From Glandiceps talaboti (lineage: Eukaryota; Hemichordata; Enteropneusta; Spengelidae), in assembly GCF_964340395.1 (NCBI RefSeq), contig NC_135564.1, positions 18,645,431-18,709,430 on the forward strand: a stretch of DNA of 64,000 nucleotides, written 5' to 3'. How positions within the stretch are numbered: position 1 is the first letter of the stretch; each line of letters starts with the position of its first letter. Shown one piece after another: positions 24,566 through 35,100 of this stretch. The notes under the pieces are model-generated. The model searched no databases, was not told the origin of the DNA, and saw only the letters and a list, made by a program, of their open reading frames with translations. A program made the position numbers and the translations under genes.

Positions 24566-24791
24566 CAGGGGCTTGCAACAGATGATGATGAGGACAGCAT
24601 GTATGTGTGCGACGAGCCTGGGTAAGAGTAAGAAGTTTGACTCAAAAGGCACATTTTTATGTTGTATTGGAAATGAAATGCTTGACTTTAAAAATCCTAC
24701 AAGAGTTGCAGTAAACAGCACAAAACCATACACAGTAGTGGTTATACATAACAATGACAGTTATCTTGCAATTCTATCTTCAGAGCCATAG
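24566..24791 (+). pseudogene. NHL-repeat fragment (TRIM2/3/71-type beta-propeller relic)
   Basis: The frame starts GLATDDDEDSMYVCDEPG, then breaks at TAAGAGTAA (24612-24620), and continues in another frame with KKFDSKGTFLCCIGNEM, LDFKNPTRVAVNS and YTVVVIHNNDSYLAIL before TAG at 24789-24791. The pattern D.d..mYV.D...... kkFd..G.fl..iG....l..P.gvav is the NHL repeat found in TRIM-NHL proteins. Stop codons between the halves and missing flanking repeats indicate a degenerate copy. TRIM-NHL families are expanded in many marine invertebrates. Confidence 0.6.
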
Positions 24792-25523
24792 ACATAGACA
24801 TCAGAAATATGACTGCTGGATATAAAACAATATCGTACAATTCAACAACAGGTGTCAAATAGATGTACAGATATACTTATTCTTTCTAGTGGGAAACAAT
24901 ACAAAGAAAGGATCAAATATTACTTGAGGAATAACAGACAGAATTCTTGGCGTAGCCATGGTAGTGAAGGGTGTGTTTATTAAATATAATTTTATTACAT
25001 TATACATTGGTCCAGCCTACTTGCCAAACCAAACGGCCCAACAGCCAAGTCAAGCCAGGGTTAAGATATACCATAAAATACAGATACAGAGAAATACAGA
25101 ACTTTCCATGTTTACTTGTCTCGGTGGCCTGGGGAGGGGTGGGGGATCTGACGAATTGTCATGAAAAGCAAAAAAAAAAAAATGACAAGCCTCCCCTTGC
25201 CTCGCTTGAGAAATTTGAGTAACCCTCTTCTTTATATACTGGCTATACTTATATACTGGAAATATGAGGTGCAATGTTCGGGACAATTAATATATTTGCT
25301 ATTTATCAGAGCCTCAGAGGATGGGGGCTTTGGTGAGGATGTGTTCAACACAATTTGTACTCTAAATAGTGATATAATTATTTTCATAAACATAGCGCTA
25401 TACCTTTCCTTTGGCGCTGTTGTAAATGTGTGTAATAACGTGTACACCGGCGTTCTTGGCAAGCTATGTCTGTCTGTTTATAAGATTGTCTGCTCTGATT
25501 GTCTGTCCATCTACATATATGTC

Positions 25524-25600
<77 letters not shown>

Positions 25601-26339
25601 TTGATGAACAGGTAATTTTTCTGAACATTGCACCTCATATTTTCAGCGCTATCTTGTTTAAGAATAAATATGAAATTTATTGGGTTTTAATTTTTCCCAC
25701 TGTGTGATGACGTCAATAGTGCCACCATGTAATTAGAACCAACTCAGATGTTTGAACTATACGATGTAAAGCATCACACAGGGATAGATTTCATGATGGA
25801 TGTTGACATAATATTTAAATAGATGTTATTTCCCAATGTTTTTCTTCATTCAGTCAAGGAAAATACGAGTGACTTAAGGGGCATAGTCACTACTTGTCTC
25901 GTGACTTGTAGTGACAACCCTTAGGTCAGGAGTATTTTCTGGCTGAATGAAGAAAAATATCAGAGAATAACATCATTATATCAACACCAGTAATATCAAG
26001 GAAATATCAGGGAAAGTAATGGCAATGTTAAACGTTTTGACTCATATTTGGAGCACAGATATAAAACAGCAGAAAATGTGATGTGGACACGTGTTGTCAT
26101 GACGTACAACAATCAGAGTATATATTCCATATTTTTGTTCTAAACTGCTCGTCCATGGTATAAGTAGGGTTAAATGTAACTACAGGAAATCGTAATCTAA
26201 TTTTAAATTTGAATACATAATCATTAGGGATATATGCTAGGCGTGAGGGGAGACAATAGCCAAAAAAAAACCACACATACAAGGATTCACAATAAATCAG
26301 AAGACATACCACAAATACAACACCTTACAGTTAATACTT
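24792..26339. other. Non-coding; (CT)n microsatellite and dispersed repeats
   Basis: Holds (CT)n at 25529-25594. An imperfect inverted pair CACTACTTGTCTCGTGACTTGTAG / TTTTCTTCATTCAG...CTGAATGAAGAAAAA brackets 25845-25960. A segment at 26037-26160 recurs at 62828-62960 (TTTTGACTCATATTT ... CATATTTTTGTTC). No gene. Confidence 0.5.
25529..25594. repeat. (CT)n microsatellite
   Basis: About 33 CT dinucleotides. It creates the Leu-Ser and Arg-Glu ORFs on the two strands, which are not genes. Confidence 0.97.
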
Positions 26340-26346
26340 CAAACAC

Positions 26347-26352
26347 TTTATT
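26347..26352 (-). terminator. Candidate poly(A) signal
   Basis: TTTATT on the plus strand reads AATAAA on the minus strand, about 5.7 kb past the E-Syt stop. It is one of several candidates. Confidence 0.2.
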
Positions 26353-26539
26353 GATGACATAAAGATTTCAACATTTATATTAATTATTTTAAAATAAATT
26401 ATTTTTTATAACTGAAATTAGCACAGATATTGGCAGACTTGGTTTTATATATTTCACAACAATTGGGCATATTGAATACGCCTTGAACAAAGTGTGTACT
26501 GCATGTAGAAAAAAACTGGGGATATTTGGTAAATTTTGA

Positions 26540-27112
26540 TTAAAGGGGCACAGTCTGTAATTTTACTAGATTTGGTAGCTACTTTTGTTTCAGTGTAAAG
26601 AATACCTATATTATTTCATTACTTAAACATATTGAATAAAGACATACGTTCTAAGTCTTTTAGCATTGCGCTTTCAAAATGTCTTGGTTGGCAATTGGAG
26701 GCAATCCTCATCAAAATGACAAATTCCATACAGCCGACCACTAGGTGGCAGTATAATCAGCTCAATGCTAAAAAACTTTGAACTACCTGTGCTTTATAAC
26801 CTGTATAAATCATTTGATCTACCAGGCTGATAAACATTTTTGGTCATGTTGAATTAAGTCTAACAACTGGTAGATTTCTCATCAGGTATAAAGGTATGAT
26901 CTGAAACAACACACATGGCATAATTTTACAGTTACCCTTAAATAAATTTCCAAGTTACCAAACATCTTTGTGTATACTGAAACACTTCCATCATGCCATG
27001 CATGCCATGTCAATATGATCCAGAATAAGTATTAGAGTGAACTGTGTACAAGTATTTTATACACTGACTTTAACCAAAAATTGGGTCTCAGTTACAGACT
27101 GTGTTACTTTAA
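26540..27112. mobile_element. TTAA-bounded MITE (piggyBac-like), copy 1
   Basis: Starts TTAAAGGGGCACAGTCTGTA and ends, inverted, TTACAGACTGTGTTACTTTAA. TTAA flanks both ends, the target preference of piggyBac transposases. The interior has no transposase. It carries a perfect CTCF-like core at 26738-26751. Confidence 0.7.
26738..26751 (+). promoter_or_regulatory. CTCF-consensus-like motif
   Basis: CCACTAGGTGGCAG fits the CTCF core CCASYAGRKGGCRS at every position. It sits inside the MITE at 26540-27112. Occupancy is unknown. Confidence 0.35.
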
Positions 27113-27266
27113 TCTTGGGTTAAAGAAGCATGGTTAACACAATGGAAGTGTTAGTCTCGGTTACCCAGACTCTCGTTGTTGGGGGCTGGCTACACCTGCC
27201 TAGTGGAGAGTCTGAGGTATTACTATGTCGTCTATTGTATGAAATGATTCTGAATTTTCATTTTTA

Positions 27267-27611
27267 TTAAAGGGGCACAAGCTGAGTTTATATGTTTTTT
27301 GGGATGTAATTTTTCTGCAAGTTACTCAGAGTATTCCATTTTCTGATGTATACTTGCAATTAACTGAAGTCAAACCTGGTATTAGAATATAACTTATAAA
27401 AGATCCGATGACATAATTTATGATATGTATCACAAAATGTACAGAAACTCCCTACTATGCAAATCAACAGTTCTAACAATGCTAGAGCACAAATTGTGAT
27501 GTCATAGAATGCATTGATATTAAAATTATACTAGAATAGTTTAATCCAAGTTTTTCAGTAAGTATTTTCACTTGAGTAAAAAGGTTATAAACTCAGCCTG
27601 TGTCACTTTAA
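27267..27611. mobile_element. TTAA-bounded MITE, copy 2
   Basis: Starts TTAAAGGGGCACAAGCTGAG (continuing TTTATA) and ends with its inverse, TATAAACTCAGCCTGTGTCA plus CTTTAA. It is internally related to the opposite-oriented copy at 37721-38072, sharing GATGACATAATTTATGATA. 345 bp, no ORF. Confidence 0.85.
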
Positions 27612-28591
27612 CTCAATGTACATTCAACAGAAATCACGGTATAAACTCTTTGAAATCATCTTTGTTAGATTAACCAAAAAACCCTTAGCAAGAGTTACCG
27701 TGTGATTTTACTACATTCGTTATGTTGTGGGTCAGCCATCTTGTAATGGTCACCGACATTGTATTGACCAGGCTGGGGGTGGAGCGTCTGGGTAACCAAA
27801 ACTATAGATGGGATTGTAAACTTATACAAAATACTATGTTGACAACTTCACATCATATTACTTATAAGAAATACAAGATGTTTGTTGTTACAATTACATT
27901 CAAATCTTGCTTCTACTTTATCTAAATCAAATCTTTTCTACTTGTAAAACAACAACATTTCATATTGACAACAGTGTACAAATCTGATTTGGTATCCATG
28001 TACAAACTTTTGATTACTTTCTTACATAGTACTAACAAGAATCAATGACTTATCAACAGATACAGTAAGAGTTAAGCTTCAAAAGGACTGAATAATAAAA
28101 AATAAAGACGGACTTCTTACAGTATAAAAATATCCATTCCACTATTTGTAGAAATAGCACATTTGTCAAGGTCAAAATCCATGGGTATGAAAATTGTAGG
28201 AGTCAAGGCACCTTTCAGAGGTCAAGGTTAAGAGATTGATAAGTCAAGGTGATAAGGTAGAAATACACCACATTCTAGTTATCAGAAAAACAAAAGATTA
28301 CATAGTTTGGCCACTAGGAGTGCTGTTACCAAAAATGAGGGTCATGATCATTGCGTACTAGAGTCTCCTTTGAAAGAACCATTACTCCCTAATGTTTCAC
28401 TAGAAAAGTCAAAACTTTCTAGTAACTTTGTTTGCAATGATGTAATTTACAGTACATCATGGAAAGATGTTAGCCACATTTCGTTGACTATTCCATGTAT
28501 CACCATGTGATTTTAGCACCCATTTTTCTTCATGTGGGGCACTTTCTTGTGACATGTCTTTGCAAAGTGAGTAACCAGAATATGGTGTATT

Positions 28592-28900
28592 TTAAAGGCA
28601 CACAGTCTAGTCAAGAATGACAACGATTTTATCTGTTATAATTGTGCTGTACATGTACACAGTCAAATGAGTGTTTCGAAATTATAAGAGAGCTTGTTAC
28701 TTTGTTCTGGGAGAATAGAAACTTACAGATTCAGGTTTCAATCTTAGGTTTTTGTATCAGTATTACCTTATCAGTGGAACTATAAAACATTACATAGGGT
28801 CATTTTTTTTTGTTCTGGACCAATATTTTTTCTATAACTCTGCCAGATAGTTTTTTTTTCACACATTAATTTTTTGTTCTTGTTCAAACTGTGCCTTTAA
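28592..28900. mobile_element. TTAA-bounded MITE, copy 3 (diverged)
   Basis: Starts TTAAAGGCACACAGTCT and ends AAACTGTGCCTTTAA. TIRs are short (about 15 bp), with TTAA at both ends. Confidence 0.55.
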
Positions 28901-29885
28901 TTTTCCTTCTCTTGTTTCATAACTTCATAAGGAAGTTGTATTTCCAAGCCTTAAACTTTTATACACATCTGAATATATCTTAGTCTGCAAGGTATGCTGT
29001 CATTGGGCACCCTCACACATCAGTCAACCCCTTGTGCAGGCTGGTGAGGGTGGCGTGACACGACGTATGTTAGTCTAAATATATCTAAACTGACAAAATA
29101 TGATCTGGTTACTTATATTATATCTATCATAATCCATAAATCTATTTTTTATTGCTTATCTTAAACATATATGAAATTACTTTTTTTAAAACTAAATATC
29201 AAGTTGTGGTGACATCATGACCTTATTTTTTTTTTAGAATCAATGACATCCCAAACTATACAGCCTCTTTATATGTACTTGGGTTGTTTTCTTCTAAAAC
29301 ATCAGCTGCTCTATTGAAAACTTAACACACTAAAAAGCTGCCATCAAAAACTACACAACCAAAATGCTGAAAACATCTATGAATATAACTCCTTTTTTCA
29401 TTATCTTGCGCTCCTTGTAAGACCGATAGAATCTATCACTTGGTTACAAAATACTTAAAATTAGAAAACAAATTCCTTAAAGTATGTTGTGAGACTGAAT
29501 ACAATTTTGCAGTATTCATGTGACACCGGTCACTACCTAAGTTGATATAATTATTTTTTTAAATTTTATAATTTTCAACTTACAGCAAAAAACTATGGTC
29601 AGTTAGGTGGCATACACACAAGTATCGCCATCAAGCCTACCTAGCTTGGATATAAAAAAGAAATACTTTAAATAGCACACATATGTGGTCTTTGCACCTA
29701 GAATATATATTTATATTTATGTATGTAGCTGCCTAGATAAGGAACATGGTAAAATCTATAGTTTTAAAACTAACTATACTAATTTAAAAATGAATTTTGT
29801 ATAGCAACACTTTTATCTTTAGTACTCACACTTTTATTGTATGTTGATATCTTTATCAATTCAACAAATCAACCTTTACAAGTAA

Positions 29886-30165
29886 TATAGGCCATACCAT
29901 TTAAATGAAGTATTGTAGAGGTGTAACAGTACTGACTGGACCACACAGTGTATTTTTATCAATAGGATCATACCATTAATTGAAGTATTGTAGGGGTGTA
30001 ACAGTACTAACTGGATGGACCACACAGTGTATTTTTATCAATAGGATCATACCATTAATTGAAGTATTGTAGGGGTGTAACAGTACTGACTGGATGGACT
30101 ACTTTATTTTTTTATTATTAAAGGGGTCATACTATTTATAGAAGTAGGGATGTTCAAGTATTGAC
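29886..30165. repeat. Tandem repeat, about 80-bp unit, three copies plus a partial
   Basis: The unit ATAGGATCATACCATTAATTGAAGTATTGTAGGGGTGTAACAGTACTGACTGGA... (quoted in part by motif: GTATTGTAGGGGTGTAACAG) recurs at about 29905, 29985, 30065 and, diverged, 30140. Confidence 0.9.
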
Positions 30166-31810
30166 TGGACATAAAGTGTGTGATTTGTACTAAGAGAAGG
30201 AGTGTACACAGCTGTTTTAAAAATGCAACAAAGATACACATATATTGAAAGAACAGACCAAAACTTATGGCATATTCATTAAAGTATAAAATAGGTGGGT
30301 TTTACTTGGCACAAAACTAAAATTATAGTGGATTTGTTTGTAGCAAATCTTGAACACATTTCTTGCAAATTATACCAAATGATGTATAAAAATGAAAAAT
30401 TGCTTTGCTACAGGTGGGATTGAATTAAGACCCTGAAGTGAAGTGGATCTATGGTTTGATATTCAAAATCATAAAAAACAATTTTGTGTGACTTGACGAG
30501 GTAAGTTGTGTGGCAGACTAATTATAAAATTGTAGTCGACTTAGAGGGTAAAGCTTTGTGTTAGCAAAGGCATAAGAATATGGTAAGACCCCCTAACTTT
30601 CATCTAATATGTATGGCTGATTACAAGTAGTCCACTTTACTATGGGTGTTGCTTTTTCTGAAGTGAATGTTGTACATTGGTCAGCGTGTCATATAAAAAG
30701 ACTTTTTCTAAAGTGAAGGTTGTGAACAGCAGTGAAGTATTGGACAGTGTGCGATATAAAAAAACTAATGTTAAAATGAATCCACTTAAACATACAATAA
30801 ATCCACACATTTGATATGTACCTAAACATTAAAATAATTACATTGATGCAAACCGAACAATTCTTTTGAACTTAACATGTACACCACTTCTAAATAACTG
30901 ACAAGAAAGCACCATATTACAACTTAAAATATCTATATCACAAAATTCACATTATTAAAATAAGTTAATAATTACCAACATATAAAACATTTATAACCAC
31001 TCGGACTATTCAAAATCAATAAAATGTCAAACTCACTGGCTAGCTTTTTTAAAAATTAATTGCACACAGTGTTTTTAAAAAAATGCTTTTGGGTTTTGTT
31101 TATGTTATGAATGCTTGTAGCCTAGCAACTTGTCTTGGTCATTCTCTAAGAGTTGGTCTATGAACATCAATCTGTTGCCACGATTTGTCCACATACAATG
31201 CAATATTTTCTGGTGTGAGGGGATGGGATAGGGTGGGGGTTATGTGCACTACTCGGGGGGGGGGGGGATGGTTGTCATCTGAGTGTACACTAGATTTACG
31301 AGAAAGAACTGTTTCTATCATTGATGACATTTTTTAATAGTCTTTTTAAAAAAAAAAATAAATGTCAAAGAGGTCACAATATGTCTTAATTTTTTTCACA
31401 ATGAAAATTCATATTTTTTCAAATGCACCAGGTAATAAAGACGAAATAAGCCTAAACGTAACAATGTACGTGACGTTGTCTTTATGCACCTTTGAACCGG
31501 AAAATTGATTATTTAGAGAACAATCAACACAAGTCTATGGGCTAGCATCATGCAGTGCTTGCTGTACATCCGTCATATCAAATATCAAATCTTTACTAAA
31601 TCAGTCTGACTTCAACTTAAATTATTTATCTTGGTATACATACCACGTCATAAAATATCTCATCTCTATAAGACAACTGTCATTTCATATTATACTTCTA
31701 TGAAATATCCATGATTATAATTTGACTTATTTAATACATGTACCAGACGAATGTCATACATGTATATAATATTGTTGTTTATCTTGTAATCTTTTAGTAC
31801 TTACGCTGAC

Positions 31811-31895
31811 TGCAGCTTAATTCTGCAGTGTCTTGTAAGACTGCAGCTTAATTCTGCAGTGTCTTGTAAGACTGCAGCTTAATTCTACAGTGTCT
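31811..31895. repeat. 36-bp tandem repeat, 2.3 copies
   Basis: The unit ACTGCAGCTTAATTCTGCAG plus TGTCTTGTAAG is repeated; each unit holds two PstI-type CTGCAG palindromes. Confidence 0.9.
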
Positions 31896-32044
31896 TTGGT
31901 TACTTTACCAAAAGGAAAAAACAATATTGCCAATATTTTGGTAATAGTCAGATGATATCCTTCCAGTATATGGCTCATTGTCAGGTCAAAGGTTGATTTT
32001 CAATTGTATTGGCCAATCAGATGTCACTTTCCAGATCTGCATGG

Positions 32045-32111
32045 TTAGACTGCTGAACCTTGCAATGATACTGTTGAGACATCCATGGCTCCTTCACTAC
32101 GTAAGGTATAC
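32045..32111 (-). CDS. Esyt2: E-Syt exon 20: last coding exon with stop
   Basis: 67 bp, phase 2, completing Trp and reading YTLRSEGAMDVSTVSLQGSA then V and TAA at 32045-32047. W-Y closes the C2C domain (WYDL in E-Syt2). Acceptor TATTAATCTCCTCATAG is good. Homology is limited to the first residues, hence moderate confidence. Confidence 0.7.
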
Positions 32112-35100
32112 CTATGAGGAGATTAATAGACTATGTATAAGTTATTCCATAGACCTTGTAGTCAACAGCTGTCTTCCAAAGTTTTACTGAGTAAAACATG
32201 ACAAACACTCACTCTAGATAATCCATATCAGGTCTATATCAGGTAATCTAACTCTAATCCTATTCCTATCCCCAAGTCTAAACCCTAACTCCCTAGCTTG
32301 AATACAAATGTGTATCTATTGCATGGTCAGTCCACGGTTCTCAATTCTTGCCATAGGACACCTTGCATGGACCCGTACATCAGAATACAACAATCAGTTT
32401 GATCATACAACTTCCAAACACTTATCAAAGCTTTGACTGGATATCAAGGTTTACTGTCTACTTACCAGGCAGTTGTGGCTTTACTCAGATCCAAGTCCGA
32501 TAGATGGATAAATGCCTACAGAGACAAACACAGATCATTTTAAAGCAGTTATGAACACTTGAGAAAAACTTTATTTATTAATTTAGAACAATTTCCATTT
32601 TAAAAATTAGACATTTTTTATCATTAGTTGAATTTATCACTTAATTTATTCAAGGATTCTTAAAGACATATCGGTCCTATAAAATTATTACTCTGGAGTC
32701 TGAGTTAGACATACATATCCTATAAAATTCTTACTCTGAGTTAAAGACATACATGTCCTCTAAAATTCTTACTCTGGATATCTGTCTTATAAAATTCTTA
32801 CTTTGAGTTCTTCAAAGACCTATTAAATAGGTCTATTTCACAATAGAGAGGAAAATTTAATCCATTTTGCGCATGCGCAATTATATGCTAATCCCCCACT
32901 TGACCCACTTGATATATGGAAGACGATCTCATACTGTTTACGTCTGCGTATGCCATGGCTACAGTGCACAGCGAGTCGCTTCTAGACGAGTTGAAGAAGA
33001 AAACCGTGAAGCAGTTAAAAGAAATTTTGAAATCGAGAGGACTAAAGGTCGGTGGAAATAAAGCTGATCTAATCGCAAGAACTTTAGCAACACTTTCTGA
33101 TGGTTCATCGACGTCAACCAGTGCAAACTGCGATCTGCCGCAGACCCAGTCACCATCAAGTACAGATGATGTACCACCACCAAGTCGCAGCATTGATGTT
33201 GAAAACGATCTTGCATGGTCCGTCGACGTCCTGCTTTCTGTTACCAAGGGTAAAACATGGTCCAGCGATCTTCGAATGGTGCCTGCACTGACATGTGTGC
33301 AGTTGTACCATTACCTTGTCTATGTGTCAGCGAAGTACTCGTCCATGGCAAATGTCGGCTACAAGCAGCTGAAGGCTTTTAAATTTTTGCAGAGGGTCAC
33401 GTTTCCAAAATTCAAGTTCTCTGTGATGAATTCGGTGCATTTGTGCAAGCCAGGGTCAAAGCCAGCATGAAGAAAAAGGTGTACAAGACAGTTGTAAGAA
33501 TTCACGAGGATGGAATTGTCAAGAAAGCTGCGTGTGAATGTCCAGCAGGGTAAGTTGAGACGCGTGTGCCACTTCTGCTGAAAGTGTGAAAGCATGGAAC
33601 GAGAGTGATTGACACGTCTATTTTTGTCACATACATGTAATGACGAACAAGTCATGGGTGTCATTGTGAGAAGGGTTTTCTTTTTAGAAACACACCGGAG
33701 ATATCGTTGTTTTTGATTTATAAGGTTTGCAAGTGTGGGAATGGAATGAGTATACTTGACTGTTGGTATATCCGAGCGTGGTAGGAATACCTAAAGGGGG
33801 CGTGGCATAGCACTTTTTGGCCGCAAACTCGGCATTTCCATGGTGTCACAACGTCTTGTAGCAATTTTTCCTACAAATACACTCGATGTTACAAAAAGCA
33901 TGGTTGAAAGTACAGTCAAATACACAACAATATTTTAGTCTCTGTATTTTTTCAGCTCCAAATTACTTTTGGGATGTAAAACCTAAATTTCAATAAGTGT
34001 GAGTGTGAAAACTGGATAGTGGTAATGTTTATTAATCCAGCCCTATAAAATATTAAAGTGTTCTCTCTTTCTTTCATTTTTAGAAAAGGCGTTGATGCAC
34101 TTGGCAAATGTAACCATGTGACTGCTCTGCTGTTTACGCTTGAAGATTTCTGTCGGAAAGGTCTGCATGAAAACAATGAACCAGTATCCTGTACAAGTGC
34201 TCTGTGCAAATGGTCCAAACCAAGAACACTGCAAACTTCAAGTGCCCCAGTACATGATCTTACTCTAAGAAAATTTCAATACGGACAGGATTTAACAAAG
34301 AAAGCTGTTGTTAATTTCTACAACCCCAGAGCGCCACACCAGAGACCGATCAAGCCAGCATAAAGTCTTTTTGCAATGATTTCAGAGAAGCAGTTGGCCA
34401 ATCTTCACTGTTCCTGCATGTTTCACAATGTTACACCACATCCCACAAAGCAAAACATCTCATCATCCATGATTATAGAAGAGCAGGGATTTGATGTAAA
34501 GAATGAAGACATCTGCATTCATATCGAAGATAAGTCTGATGCTGATACTCTGAATGACAGCAATACATCAGCTGACATTGCCATGCCATTTAGTGACCAG
34601 TACAACATCAACTCACCATCTTTTCATGAAAATGTTGACTTTGTAGCTTCAAGAAATAAAGAAACTGTGACAGAAATGGACATCGAAACAATAGAGCGAA
34701 ACACATATGGTCAATCAAATAACAGTGCCTGGTTTGAGAGTACAAAGCTAAAGATGACATCATCCAATTTTGGCAAATTTATTAAGCGACGAGCTGAGCC
34801 AAGTAAGTTGCTGTACTCCGTTATGTACAGGCCAAGTTTTACCACATATGCCCTAGAATACATGAAGATGATGTTGTCAATGCGTATCTGCACTTCAAGC
34901 AACAAAATGGTAATCCAGAAATAAAGGTACAAGAGGTGGGTCTCATCCCGTCTAAAGACAACCCAGACTATTAAGCCTCCTTAGACAAACTTGTCATTGA
35001 CCCAACAGATGCTGTCAACACTAAAGGGGGGCTGGAAGTGAAGTGTCCACCATCTTTTAATGGTATTGCTACCAGCAAAAGCAGCAAAACTCCCCAACTT

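Larger units (their letters stand above)
26340..32044 (-). other. Putative 3' UTR or downstream flank of the E-Syt gene
   Basis: Between the E-Syt stop codon (32045) and a well-formed minus-strand AATAAA at 26347-26352 there is no convincing coding sequence on either strand. The region holds three TTAA-bounded MITEs (26540, 27267, 28592), an 80-bp tandem repeat (29886-30165), a 36-bp repeat (31811-31895) and a poly-G run near 31254-31267. The true poly(A) site cannot be fixed from sequence alone; several nearer minus-strand AATAAA-like hexamers exist. Confidence 0.35.

Noticed and set aside
25161-25604. 147-residue plus-strand ORF
   Set aside because: The last third is (CT)n translation; the first part has no coding signal.
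31139-31330. 63-residue minus-strand ORF past the E-Syt stop
   Set aside because: Crosses a poly-G run and has no acceptor in phase with exon 19 or 20.
32390-32402. Alternative last E-Syt exon starting LYDQ downstream of exon 19
   Set aside because: The intron would be only about 65 bases and the phase does not complete the Trp codon; the acceptor at 32112-32113 fits phase and family better.
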